This document shows positions 10,343-18,409 of a stretch of DNA of 64,000 bases, piece by piece; positions within the stretch are counted from its first letter, which is position 1, and every line of letters starts with the position of its first letter. The notes under the pieces were generated by a model. The model saw only the letters and a program-made list of their open reading frames with translations, was not told the origin of the DNA and searched no databases. The stretch lies in assembly GCA_003242735.1 (NCBI GenBank), contig QGVH01000012.1, positions 37,553 through 101,552 on the forward strand, read 5' to 3'. The stretch comes from a bacterium. Lineage in GTDB: Bacteria; Gemmatimonadota; Gemmatimonadetes; Longimicrobiales; RSA9. The position numbers and the translations under genes are program-made.

Positions 10343-12142
10343 ATGAGGCTGTTGCGCACGCTCCGCCCGTTCCTGCGCCCGTATCGCGGCACGATCCTCC
10401 TCGGGCTGTCGCTCGTCGTGGTCGCGAACGCGTTCGCAGCCGTCTCACCCCGACTGCTCGGCCTCGCCATCGACGCGATCGGTCGGCCCGGCGCGACGCT
10501 CGGCACCGCCTTCGCCTACGGCGGCCTCGTCGTCCTGTTCGCCATCGCCGCCGGCATCGCACGCTACGGCATGCGGCAGATCCTCAACGGGGTGAGCCGT
10601 CGCATCGAGACCGACCTGCGCGACGCCTTCTTCGAGCACCTCCTGCGGCTGGATGCCGCGTTCTACGCGACCCACCGCACGGGCGACCTGATGAGCCGTG
10701 CGACCAACGACACGCAGGCCGTGCGCATGGCCATCGGCCCTGGCGTGATGTACCTGGTGAACACGCTGTTCTCCACCGCCTTCGCGCTCACGCTGATGCT
10801 GCGCATCAGCCCGCGGCTGACCGCGCTCGCGCTGCTGCCGCTCAGTCTGCTCCCGCCGGTGGTGATCCTCTTCGGCCGCACCATCCACCGCCGCTTCGCG
10901 CGCATCCAGGACCACCTCGGCGTCCTGTCCAACATGGTCCAAGAGAACCTGGCCGGCGCGCGCATCGTCCGTGCGTACACGTTGGAAGCGACACAGGAGC
11001 GGGAGTTCGACGCGCTGAACGCCGAGTACCTGGCGAAGAACATGGCCCTCGCGCGCACGTCCGGGTTGTTCCACCCCACCCTGACGCTCCTCACCGGACT
11101 GGGCACCGTCGTCGTGGTGTGGGTCGGCGGCAGCGGGGCGATCCGCGGGGAGATCTCGGCCGGCGAGTTCGTCGCCTTCAGCTTCTATCTCGCCATGCTG
11201 ACCTGGCCGATGATCGCGCTCGGATGGGTGACCAACCTCTTCGAGCGAGGCATGGCGGCCCTCGGCCGCATTGACGCGATCATGCGCGCCGAGCCGGCCG
11301 TGCGCGCGAGCGCCGAGCCGGTCCGCTTGGACCGGGTGCATGGCGAGATCGAATTCCGCGACGTCAGCTTCCGCTACCCGGGCAGCGACCGGGACGTGCT
11401 CCAGCACGTCTCCTTCCGTATCCCCGCCGGCAAGACCGCCGCGCTCGTGGGGCCGACCGGTGCCGGCAAGTCGACCATCGTGGCGCTGTTGACCCGGCAG
11501 TACGATCCCACCGCCGGCGAGATCCTGCTGGACGGCGTGCCACTCACGCGCCTCGATCCGGCGCAGGTCCGTGCGGCCATTGGCGTCGTCCCCCAAGAGC
11601 CGTTCGTCTTCTCCGAGACCATCGCGGACAACATCGCGCTCGGTCTCCCGCCCGGGAGGACGCTGGACGGCCGTCTCGCCGAGGCCCTCAGGGTGTCGCG
11701 ACTGGACGAAGCGCTCGCCGTCCTGCCGAACGGCCTCGAGACGCGCCTCGGGGAGCGCGGCGTCAACCTCTCCGGCGGGCAACGTCAGCGGCTGTCGCTC
11801 GCCCGCGCGCTCGTGCGCGACCCGCGCATCCTGGTGCTGGACGACGCGCTGAGCGCCGTGGACACGCAGACGGAGACCGAGATCCTCGCGGGGTTGCGCC
11901 GCGTCCTGGAAGGGCGGACGGCCCTCATCATCAGTCACCGGGTGACCGCGGTCAAAGACGCGGACATCATCCTCGTGCTGGACGGGGGGAGGATCGTGGA
12001 ACGCGGACGACACGCGGATCTGCTGGATCGCGGCGGTGTCTACGCGACGCTGCTGCGGCGTCAGATCCTCACCGAGGACCTCGAGCGCGACGCGCCACTC
12101 GCAGCAGCGGCGGCGGGTAACCATTCAGAGGGGCACCCATGA
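10343..12142 (+). CDS. ABC exporter (fused membrane and ATPase domains)
   Basis: A 599-aa half-transporter expected to work as a homodimer in the inner membrane. The six-helix transmembrane domain covers ~1-310 and contains the exporter-type SNMVQENLAGARIVRAY coupling segment. The nucleotide-binding domain (~335-590) has Walker A GPTGAGKST, Q-loop VPQEP, signature LSGGQRQR, Walker B ILVLDDALS and H-loop ISHR, all intact. It resembles MdlB/MsbA-type exporters; the substrate is unknown. The ATG at 10343 is chosen because the protein begins there with a cytoplasmic MRLLRTLRPFLRPYRG as in the family. The stop overlaps the next start as ATGA, tying it to a response regulator and a phosphodiesterase-like gene. 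Confidence 0.9.
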   Translation: MRLLRTLRPFLRPYRGTILLGLSLVVVANAFAAVSPRLLGLAIDAIGRPGATLGTAFAYGGLVVLFAIAAGIARYGMRQILNGVSRRIETDLRDAFFEHLLRLDAAFYATHRTGDLMSRATNDTQAVRMAIGPGVMYLVNTLFSTAFALTLMLRISPRLTALALLPLSLLPPVVILFGRTIHRRFARIQDHLGVLSNMVQENLAGARIVRAYTLEATQEREFDALNAEYLAKNMALARTSGLFHPTLTLLTGLGTVVVVWVGGSGAIRGEISAGEFVAFSFYLAMLTWPMIALGWVTNLFERGMAALGRIDAIMRAEPAVRASAEPVRLDRVHGEIEFRDVSFRYPGSDRDVLQHVSFRIPAGKTAALVGPTGAGKSTIVALLTRQYDPTAGEILLDGVPLTRLDPAQVRAAIGVVPQEPFVFSETIADNIALGLPPGRTLDGRLAEALRVSRLDEALAVLPNGLETRLGERGVNLSGGQRQRLSLARALVRDPRILVLDDALSAVDTQTETEILAGLRRVLEGRTALIISHRVTAVKDADIILVLDGGRIVERGRHADLLDRGGVYATLLRRQILTEDLERDAPLAAAAAGNHSEGHP

Positions 12143-12507
12143 GCGCGCGCCGGCTGATCCTGATCGTGGAGGACGACCGCTTCCTGCGCCAGGCGTTCCG
12201 GATCCTGCTGGAAGACGCGGGCTACCGCGTCCGTGAGGCCGGTACCGGGAGCGAGGCTCTGGAGGCCGCGGAGGAAGGCCCGGCAGCCGTCGTGCTCGAC
12301 CTCGGCCTCCCCGACCAGCCGGGGCTCGACGTTTGCCGCGCGCTCCGCGCGCACCCGGCGACCCGCGATGCGGTGATCGTCGCACTCACGGGACGCGCCG
12401 GCGCCGCCGAGCGACGCGCGTGCCTCGAGGCGGGGTGCACGCTCTATTTCGCCAAACCGATCGAGCCCCGCGAACTGCTCCGACAGCTCGCCGGGTTGCT
12501 TCCGTGA
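12139..12507 (+). CDS. Stand-alone CheY-like response regulator
   Basis: A 122-aa receiver domain with no output domain. The acidic pocket ED/D (residues 11-13), phospho-acceptor D54 in VVLDLGLPD, switch T84 in ALTGR, and K106 in YFAKPIEP are all present, so it should be phosphorylatable. No histidine kinase lies nearby. It is translationally coupled on both sides (ATGA with the ABC exporter, GTGA with the downstream phosphodiesterase-like gene). It probably acts by protein-protein contact rather than DNA binding, perhaps on one of its coupled partners; that is inference. Confidence 0.85.
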   Translation: MSARRLILIVEDDRFLRQAFRILLEDAGYRVREAGTGSEALEAAEEGPAAVVLDLGLPDQPGLDVCRALRAHPATRDAVIVALTGRAGAAERRACLEAGCTLYFAKPIEPRELLRQLAGLLP

Positions 12508-14297
12508 ACGACGCCGCCACGCTCACCGGTCCGTCCACACTGCACGTCGAGGCGCCGCGGCCATCGCCTCCGCCAGGCCGACTGCGGCGCCTGCGCCGGG
12601 CGCTCTACCGACTGTACTACGGCATCAAGTACCTGCCCTTCGCCGCCGAGCGGCGCGCCCGGCGCGAGGACACGCGCCGCGGCTTCGTCGTCATCCAGAT
12701 CGATGCACTGGCCCACGAGGACCTCGTCCGCGCGCTGGAGCGCGGATACATGCCGCAGCTCAAACGGATGATCGAACGCGAGGGCTGGACGCTCCGGCGC
12801 TATCCTTCCGGCCTGCCCAGCGCGACGCCCGCCGCGCAAGCCGCCATCTTCCACGGCACCAAGGACCGCATCCCGGCTTTCCGGTTCTACGAGAAAGAGC
12901 AGCGACGGATCGTCATCGGCTCGCAGCGGCCGTCCATGCAGCTCATCCGCGACCGACTGCCGGAGCACGGGATCCTCGACGGCGGCTCGAGCTACGTCAA
13001 CCTCTTCGACGGCGGCGCCAGCCGCGCCATCTTCACTCTCGCCGCACGTGAGCCGCAGCCGCTCTTCCAGAACCTCGGCGGCACCCGGCTCCTCCTACTG
13101 TTGCTGCTCCACCCCATCCGCGTGCTGCGGATGCTGGTCGCGAGCATCTGGGAGTACCTGCGCGAAGAACGCGACAGGCTCGTCAGCCAGTTCCGCGGCC
13201 GGTACACCTACTACTGGTGGTACCTGCCCTTCCTGCACATCGGCTCCAACGTCATCCTGCGCGAGCTCCAGACGCTTGCCGTCATGCTGGACATCTACAC
13301 GGGCGTGCCGGCGATCTACACGACGTACAACGCGTACGACGAGTTCGCGCACCATTTCGGCCCGTCGTCGCGTACCGCGCTCAAGAGCCTGCGCGCGCTG
13401 GACCGGCGCATCGGCGAGATCCGGAGGGTGCTGCGCCGCCTCCCGGGCCGGCCATACGACCTGTACATCCTGAGCGACCACGGGCAGACACCGTCCATCC
13501 CCTACCGGATCCGGTACGGCGAGACCCTCGGCGACACGGTCATCGCGGCCGTGCGTCACGGCGTCCACGTCCTCGCCGAGACCGGCGAGTACGCGCCGCC
13601 GCGAGAGACGCTCGAATTCCTCATCCGTGAACTGGAAGAAGTGGCGGCCACGTCGCGCGAGCCGGCGCGCCGGCTCGGGCTACGCCTCGGCCGCTGGCTC
13701 CGCCGGCACTACGGCATCTTCCCCCTGATCGCCGAGACGGTCCGCATCTCCGAATCGGACCACCTCGTCATCACCTACTCCTCTTCCCTGGCACACCTCT
13801 ACTGGACCGAGCCGGCGAAGCCCCTCGGCTTCGACGAGATCCGCAGCGACCCCGAACGCCGCGCGCTCTACTACTTCCTCGTCGCGCACCGCGGGATCGG
13901 TCTCGTCATCACCCGCCTGCTCGATGGCGCGCACGTCGAGAACGCGCTCGGCCGCGCCCTCATCACGCCGGAGGGTCAGGTGGAGGTGCTCAGCGGCAAG
14001 GACCCGCTGGGGCCGTATGCGCCCGGTCCCATCGAGCGCAAGGCGATCGTTCACCTCGCGCAGCTCGAGAACTCGGGGGACCTCATCCTCTTCGGCGCAT
14101 ACGACCCCGAGCAGGATGTCTGCATTTGTTTCGATGACCAGGTGGGTGCCCACGGCGCGCTGGGCGGCCGGCAGTTCTGGCCCTTCCTCCTGACTCCGCC
14201 GGGACTCGTGCCCGACGATCACGTCATCGAGGACCCGCTCGACCTGCACCCGCTCTTCCGTAGGTACACGGCCCGAACGGCACGAGACCCCGGCTGA
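12504..14297 (+). CDS. Alkaline-phosphatase-superfamily phosphodiesterase-like protein
   Basis: A 597-aa protein of the type I phosphodiesterase/nucleotide-pyrophosphatase fold. Visible metal and catalytic sites are VVIQIDAL (D67), a likely nucleophile T108 in LPSATPAAQ, DEFAHHFG with paired metal ligands, and LSDHGQTPS. A strongly hydrophobic leucine run at ~residues 195-215 and amphipathic segments (GIKYLPFAAERRARRED near the N terminus) suggest membrane association, but no classical signal peptide is seen. The start is GTG, overlapping the response regulator stop as GTGA. The family hydrolyses phosphodiester or pyrophosphate bonds in nucleotides or lipid head-groups; the substrate here is unknown. 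It converges on the agmatinase gene, 13 nt away. Confidence 0.75.
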   Translation: MNDAATLTGPSTLHVEAPRPSPPPGRLRRLRRALYRLYYGIKYLPFAAERRARREDTRRGFVVIQIDALAHEDLVRALERGYMPQLKRMIEREGWTLRRYPSGLPSATPAAQAAIFHGTKDRIPAFRFYEKEQRRIVIGSQRPSMQLIRDRLPEHGILDGGSSYVNLFDGGASRAIFTLAAREPQPLFQNLGGTRLLLLLLLHPIRVLRMLVASIWEYLREERDRLVSQFRGRYTYYWWYLPFLHIGSNVILRELQTLAVMLDIYTGVPAIYTTYNAYDEFAHHFGPSSRTALKSLRALDRRIGEIRRVLRRLPGRPYDLYILSDHGQTPSIPYRIRYGETLGDTVIAAVRHGVHVLAETGEYAPPRETLEFLIRELEEVAATSREPARRLGLRLGRWLRRHYGIFPLIAETVRISESDHLVITYSSSLAHLYWTEPAKPLGFDEIRSDPERRALYYFLVAHRGIGLVITRLLDGAHVENALGRALITPEGQVEVLSGKDPLGPYAPGPIERKAIVHLAQLENSGDLILFGAYDPEQDVCICFDDQVGAHGALGGRQFWPFLLTPPGLVPDDHVIEDPLDLHPLFRRYTARTARDPG

Positions 14298-14310
14298 CGT
14301 CGGGCCAGCT

Positions 14311-15231
14311 TCACCCGCGCTGCACCGCGTAGCCGATCATCTTGTAGACGAGCTTCGCCACGACGAAATCGGAGGACGGCTGGCCCGGGATCGGCGCCAG
14401 CTCCACCACATCGCAGCCGACGACGTTGCGCTCCGCGAAGACACGCCGCAACAGCGCGAGGGCCTGATACCACCCCAGACCACCCGGCTCCGGCGTACCC
14501 GTGGCGGGGACCAGCGAGGGATCGAGCCCGTCCACGTCGAAGGTGATGTAGACGTCGTCGCCCAGCTTCGCGATGACATCGTCGATCCACCCGTGGCCCT
14601 CGTGGATGTCGTCCGCGAAGAAGACGTGGATGTGGTCAGACGAGCGCACGAGCTCCCGCTCCTCACGGGTCAGCGCACGGATCCCCACCGCCACGATGTC
14701 CACCCGCTCGTGCACGCGGTGCATCACGGAAGCATGCGAATACGGCGTGCCCTCGTATTCGGGGCGCAGGTCCGTGTGCGCGTCGATCTGGAGAACCGTC
14801 AACCGACGCCCCGCTGCCTCCAGCCGGTCCGCCCACGCCAGCACGGGCGCGCTCGTGATCGAGTGTTCGCCCCCCAGTACGATCACCAGCTTGTCGGGCG
14901 CCGCAGCCAGCAGCCGCTCGTACGCCTCCCGCAGCTCCGCCAGCGCCCGCTCCGGCCCCGCAGACGTCAGCTCCAGGGCCGGCAGGGTCGCCACACCCGC
15001 TTCGTACGGCTCCGCGTCCAGCTCCTGGTCGTACAGCTCGATGTAGCGCGAAGCCTCGATGATCGCCGCCGGCCCGTTCCGCGCGCCGCCTCCGTAGCTC
15101 GTCGTCGCCTCATAAGGAACCGGCAGGATCACCACCCGCGCTCGCACGAAATCGCTCGCCTCCTCGTCCAGGCCGAGGAAGTTGTGCGGGAGCTCCCAGC
15201 CGGCTCCCTTCAGCTCATCCGGTACCCGCAT
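14311..15231 (-). CDS. speB: Agmatinase (ureohydrolase family)
   Basis: A 306-aa manganese enzyme expected to hydrolyse agmatine to putrescine and urea in the cytoplasm. The binuclear metal site motifs are all present: GGEHS, QIDAHTDLR and ITFDVDGLDPS. The start ATG at 15231 follows GGGAGGCGAG, a good ribosome-binding site; 26 residues of upstream open frame have no coding character. The gene directly upstream is a pyruvoyl-dependent arginine decarboxylase, which supports agmatine rather than arginine or guanidinobutyrate as the substrate. A hairpin and short ORF lie in the 175-bp leader between the two genes. Confidence 0.93.
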   Translation of the reverse strand: MRVPDELKGAGWELPHNFLGLDEEASDFVRARVVILPVPYEATTSYGGGARNGPAAIIEASRYIELYDQELDAEPYEAGVATLPALELTSAGPERALAELREAYERLLAAAPDKLVIVLGGEHSITSAPVLAWADRLEAAGRRLTVLQIDAHTDLRPEYEGTPYSHASVMHRVHERVDIVAVGIRALTREERELVRSSDHIHVFFADDIHEGHGWIDDVIAKLGDDVYITFDVDGLDPSLVPATGTPEPGGLGWYQALALLRRVFAERNVVGCDVVELAPIPGQPSSDFVVAKLVYKMIGYAVQRG

Positions 15232-15266
15232 CTCGCCTCCCACAGCAGCCAGTGCCGATGCAACAA

Positions 15267-15288
15267 GGGGCCCCCGGCCGGGAGCCCC
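15267..15288 (-). terminator. Hairpin between arginine decarboxylase and agmatinase genes
   Basis: An 11-bp self-complementary arm pair (15267-15277 with 15278-15288). In the minus-strand transcript the single mismatch becomes a G-U wobble, so the stem is complete only in that direction. It is followed on the minus strand by UUGUUGC. It could terminate or attenuate read-through into speB, or stabilise the upstream mRNA. Confidence 0.5.
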
Positions 15289-15292
15289 TGGA

Positions 15293-15328
15293 TCACGCCG
15301 GTTCGGCATAGGTTTCCTCGTACCGCAT
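15293..15328 (-). other. Possible 11-codon leader ORF ahead of speB
   Basis: ATG to TGA encoding MRYEETYAEPA, ending 4 nt before the hairpin at 15267-15288. Its codons look like those of real genes here. The same open frame reaches back, without an alternative start codon, to the TGA that ends the arginine decarboxylase gene. No clear ribosome-binding site is seen. It may be a leader peptide of an attenuator, or chance. Confidence 0.25.
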
Positions 15329-15406
15329 CGCGTTCGGCAGGCGCGAGAACGTTCCCGTAGGCGTCGCCCCGCGCCCCGCCCTTCGCCTACACGGAACCGG
15401 TCCGCC

Positions 15407-15970
15407 TCAACCGCAGAAGACCGCCGCCGCGACCACCGTCACCCAACTCCCGTCCTCCGGGCCCTCCGCGACCATGGTCGTGTTCACCGTCTCCACGATC
15501 TCCCCACCCAGCTTCCACTTCTCCTCCCGCACCGCCCACGCCTCGTCCGGGTCGAACGGGATCCCCAGAACCGTCGCCAGCATCGATGCGGCCAGATCCT
15601 CCGCGTACTCGCCAGCAACGAACTCCGACTGGCCGAACGCGTGATGCTCCGAAATGTAGCCGTAGTGGTTCGGATCGTTCGGGATCGCCAGACCCACCGA
15701 CGCGGCGACACGCCGGCTCGGCTCGTTCGTGGACGCCTCCGACAGCACCGCGAACACGATCTGTCCCGGCTTCAGGTTCGCCAGGCCCTCCTCCCGGTCC
15801 ACCACCTCGCAGCCAGGCGGGAAGATGCTCGAGACCCGGACCAGGTTGAACTTCGCGATCTGCGCGTCCCGCAGCGCCATCTCGAAGCTGGTCAGCCGCT
15901 CACGGTGGACCCCCACCCCCTTCGTGAGGAACACCTTGGACGGCACCAGCGGCTCCATCGTGAACGCCAT
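15407..15970 (-). CDS. Pyruvoyl-dependent arginine decarboxylase (PvlArgDC)
   Basis: A 187-aa proenzyme that converts arginine to agmatine. The family cleaves itself between two serines and turns the second into a pyruvoyl group; here the pair is S47-S48 in NLVRVSSIFPPG (numbered from ATG 15970). Other conserved blocks are VPSKVFLTKGVGVH near the N terminus, SFEMALRDAQIAKFN, and YISEHHAFGQSE. The start is uncertain: ATG 15970 or ATG 15958; an upstream ATG at 16024 adds a low-quality extension. It lies just upstream of agmatinase in the same direction, giving a complete arginine to putrescine route. This enzyme class is common in archaea and Chlamydia and scattered in other bacteria. Confidence 0.92.
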   Translation of the reverse strand: MAFTMEPLVPSKVFLTKGVGVHRERLTSFEMALRDAQIAKFNLVRVSSIFPPGCEVVDREEGLANLKPGQIVFAVLSEASTNEPSRRVAASVGLAIPNDPNHYGYISEHHAFGQSEFVAGEYAEDLAASMLATVLGIPFDPDEAWAVREEKWKLGGEIVETVNTTMVAEGPEDGSWVTVVAAAVFCG

Positions 15971-16242
15971 GGTCAGCAACCGGTTCGTTGGGACCGCTCC
16001 CGTCCCGCCCGACGATCCCCGCACCGGACACGCCGGCGCAGAGACTCACCCCGGACTCGAACGGCCCAGCGGCCCCGGCCACCGGGCCCCCGCGCGCCGC
16101 GCTCCCTGCCCAAAGAAAACAGGCCCGGCGGGATCTCTCACCGATCCCTCCCGGACCCGCAGCACCTCCACCGCTCGCGCCACCGGCCGCAACCGGCCTG
16201 AGGACGCGCTCGCTTCCGCTCGGGTGCGGCCGGCGCGTGGAA

Positions 16243-16752
16243 TCATAGAGTCTCGATCGGGCAGGTCAACCCCTCCCAGCGCAGCGTCCGCCCCGCCGCC
16301 TGGCACTCCGCGCACAGGCCGTAGATCTCCAGCCGGTACCGCGCCGGCTGGAACCCGTGCTCCTTCGCCACCTCCTCGTGCACCCGCACCAGCTCCTCGT
16401 TCTGGATCTCCGTCACCTTCCCGCACTCCGTGCACACCAGGTGCTCGTGCACCGGGAGCTGCCCGAACAGGTGCTCGTACCGCTTGAACCCCTCCCCGAA
16501 ATCGTGCTCCGCCACCAGCCCGCTCTTCACGAGCATCTCCAGCGTGCGATAGATCGTCGCCTTGCCGATCTTCTCGCCCCGCTGCCTGAGCGCCTCCTCG
16601 ATCTCCTCCACCGACAGGTGCTCCGGCGACGAGAACACCACCTCCGCGATGGCTTCCCGCTGCTGGGTGACCGGCAAGCCCTGGTCACGCAGGTACCGCC
16701 GGAACAGGTGCACGAACGGCATTCCCGAGCCTCCGGTGTCGGACGAGGTCAT
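16243..16752 (-). CDS. fur: Fur-family metal-responsive transcriptional regulator
   Basis: A 169-aa repressor. The N-terminal winged helix (~20-90) has VTQQREAIAEVVFSSPEHLSVEEI and the recognition-helix segment KIGKATIYRTLEMLVKSGLV. The dimerisation/metal domain carries VHEHLVC and two CxxC pairs (CTEC near 118-121 and CAEC near 152-155), as in zinc-structured Fur/PerR/Zur. Which metal or peroxide it senses cannot be fixed from sequence; Fur is the default. An AT-rich palindrome resembling a Fur box sits right upstream, suggesting autoregulation. A shorter start at an internal ATG is possible. Confidence 0.88.
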   Translation of the reverse strand: MTSSDTGGSGMPFVHLFRRYLRDQGLPVTQQREAIAEVVFSSPEHLSVEEIEEALRQRGEKIGKATIYRTLEMLVKSGLVAEHDFGEGFKRYEHLFGQLPVHEHLVCTECGKVTEIQNEELVRVHEEVAKEHGFQPARYRLEIYGLCAECQAAGRTLRWEGLTCPIETL

Positions 16753-16758
16753 GTTTCC

Positions 16759-16777
16759 AACAACGATTATTGATAGC
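16759..16777 (-). promoter_or_regulatory. Candidate Fur box in the fur leader
   Basis: Read on the minus strand, this 19-mer matches the classical Fur consensus at 12 of 19 positions, including the core AATAATC. It lies 7 nt upstream of the fur start codon, next to a GGAAA ribosome-binding site, in an unusually AT-rich stretch. This suggests autoregulation by occlusion of transcription or translation start. Confidence 0.4.
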
Positions 16778-16800
16778 GAAAAGACACCCGCCGCGCAACC

Positions 16801-17235
16801 TCAGCCCGCGGCCCCGGCCTGCGAGAGCCCGCCCGCGACCAGCACCTCCCACTGCGCCACATCGCCGCCGATCCGGACCTGCTGGGGCGGCGCCGTCGGC
16901 AGCTCGTCGCCCAACCGACGCAAAACGCCCTCGATCAAGCGGCCGATGCGGTCCGGCGGCGCAATCCCCTGCTCCGTGAGCTCGGGCTCGACAGAGCGGG
17001 AGCCCTTCGGATCCCGCGAAACGGTGCACCGGGCCGTGAAGATGCGCCGGCGGTCGCCGCCGTCCTCGAACGCGGACACGACGGCGACGATGCTCTCCGC
17101 GCGCCCCACCCGGTACGGCGGGAAGATCCAGAGCTCGTCGATGGACGTGACGGGGATGTGCTCCGGGATGGCGCCGAGGAGCGCGTGGAGCGCCCCCTCG
17201 TCGGGGCGCGGGGTGACATCGGCTGCCCGGGTCAC
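16801..17235 (-). CDS. Conserved-looking protein of unknown function
   Basis: A 144-aa soluble protein I do not recognise. It has SIDELWIFPPYRVGRAESIVAVVSAFEDGGDRRRIFTARCTVSR (a likely antiparallel beta region), then an alpha segment (DRIGRLIEGVLRRLGDELP). No signal peptide or membrane segment is seen. The GTG start overlaps the ornithine cyclodeaminase stop as GTGA, so the two are translated together, and a functional link is likely. Confidence 0.65.
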   Translation of the reverse strand: MTRAADVTPRPDEGALHALLGAIPEHIPVTSIDELWIFPPYRVGRAESIVAVVSAFEDGGDRRRIFTARCTVSRDPKGSRSVEPELTEQGIAPPDRIGRLIEGVLRRLGDELPTAPPQQVRIGGDVAQWEVLVAGGLSQAGAAG

Positions 17236-18395
17236 GCGCGCGCGAGCTCCGCGAGTCTGGGGGTCAGCGGGGCGCCGGCGACGCGGCCGCCCCGCTTCGC
17301 CGCGTCCGCTTCCGCCTGCTCCACGAAGTAACGCAGGACGTGGAGGAAGTCCTGGGCGTTGGTGACGACGCCGAACGCCTGGTGGGTGCCGCGGTCCTTG
17401 AGCTTGTTGATGACGAACTCCGAGGAGTCCACAGCCACGGTGACCAGCGGTCGCACCGACCCGTCGGGATCCACCACGTAGGCGGGCAGCATGTTCCCGA
17501 ATGCGATGGAGTGCAGCGCGGTCGCGATCATCACGGCTGCCGTCGCGCGCCGGGCGTGCTCGCGCATGAGCTCCTGCGCGCGGACCACGTCGGTGATGGT
17601 GTCCGGGAGCGGACCATCATCGCGGATGGAGCCCGCGAGCACGAACGGCACGCCATGGGTCACGCAGGCGTGCATGATGCCGTCACGCAGCACGCCTGCC
17701 TCGACGGCGGCGGCAATGGATCCTGCCGCGGCGATCGTGTTGATCGCCCGCATGTGATTGCTGTGGCCGCCGCTGACCGGCCGGCCGCTGCTGTCCATGC
17801 CCAGCGTCGTGCCCGTGAGCGCCTGCTCGATGTCGTGGACGGCGACGGCGTTGCCGCCGAGGAGCGCGTTCACGTAGCCGTTGCGGATGAACCAGGTGAG
17901 GACGTCACGTCCGCGCGCATGCAACACCGCCGGGCCGACCACCCACACGATGTGTCCCCCACGCCGGCGCTCCTCGCAGAGGATCGCCGCGATCCGGGCG
18001 TAGTCCACCGGCTTCTCGCGGCTCACCTCCGAGCGCATGAACTGGAACTCGTCATCCGCGGCGCCGCTCGGGCCGAGGAAGCCGGTGGCGTGCACGTAGA
18101 TCCCTTCACTGCCGTCCTCGGCCGTGCCCAGCAGAACACGCTGGCCGGCGCGCACGTACCGCGGCTCGAGGACGCAGAGCGAGCCGTCGTCCTCCTCCAC
18201 GACCACGGCGTCCATCCGTGGATGGCGGGGGAGCTGCCACGCGCCATCCTTCTTCACGTAGGTCGGCAGGTTGGTCGTCGAGAAGAATCCTTCGGGGAGG
18301 ACGCCATCGGCCGGAGCCGGCGCGAAGCGCGCGTCCGGTGCCGTCTTCAGGCGGTCCGAGCTGAAATCCGGCGCTCGATAACGGACATCCACCAT
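17232..18395 (-). CDS. Archaeal-type ornithine cyclodeaminase (TIGR00300 family)
   Basis: A 387-aa protein of the family long annotated as TIGR00300 or LOR/SDH conserved region. Its archaeal member from Methanococcus maripaludis was characterised as an ornithine cyclodeaminase, unrelated to the mu-crystallin-type enzyme. Recognised segments are FSTTNLPTYVK with the N-terminal domain, VEEDDGSL, WVVGPAVLHARGRDVLTWFIRNGYVNALLGGNAVAVHDIE, the GHSNHMRAINTI block, and a C-terminal IKxxRGT-like NKLKDRGTHQAFGVVTNAQDFL. The expected reaction is ornithine to proline plus ammonia with bound NAD+. It is coupled to a small unknown gene downstream and sits 14 nt after nrnA. Identification of the family is firm; the activity is inferred from the family. 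Confidence 0.8.
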   Translation of the reverse strand: MVDVRYRAPDFSSDRLKTAPDARFAPAPADGVLPEGFFSTTNLPTYVKKDGAWQLPRHPRMDAVVVEEDDGSLCVLEPRYVRAGQRVLLGTAEDGSEGIYVHATGFLGPSGAADDEFQFMRSEVSREKPVDYARIAAILCEERRRGGHIVWVVGPAVLHARGRDVLTWFIRNGYVNALLGGNAVAVHDIEQALTGTTLGMDSSGRPVSGGHSNHMRAINTIAAAGSIAAAVEAGVLRDGIMHACVTHGVPFVLAGSIRDDGPLPDTITDVVRAQELMREHARRATAAVMIATALHSIAFGNMLPAYVVDPDGSVRPLVTVAVDSSEFVINKLKDRGTHQAFGVVTNAQDFLHVLRYFVEQAEADAAKRGGRVAGAPLTPRLAELARA

Positions 18396-18409
18396 ACCGA
18401 AAGGACAAT

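Noticed and set aside
12036..12236. Short plus-strand ORF at the ABC/receiver junction
   Set aside because: Out-of-frame shadow of both genes with no motif or ribosome-binding site.
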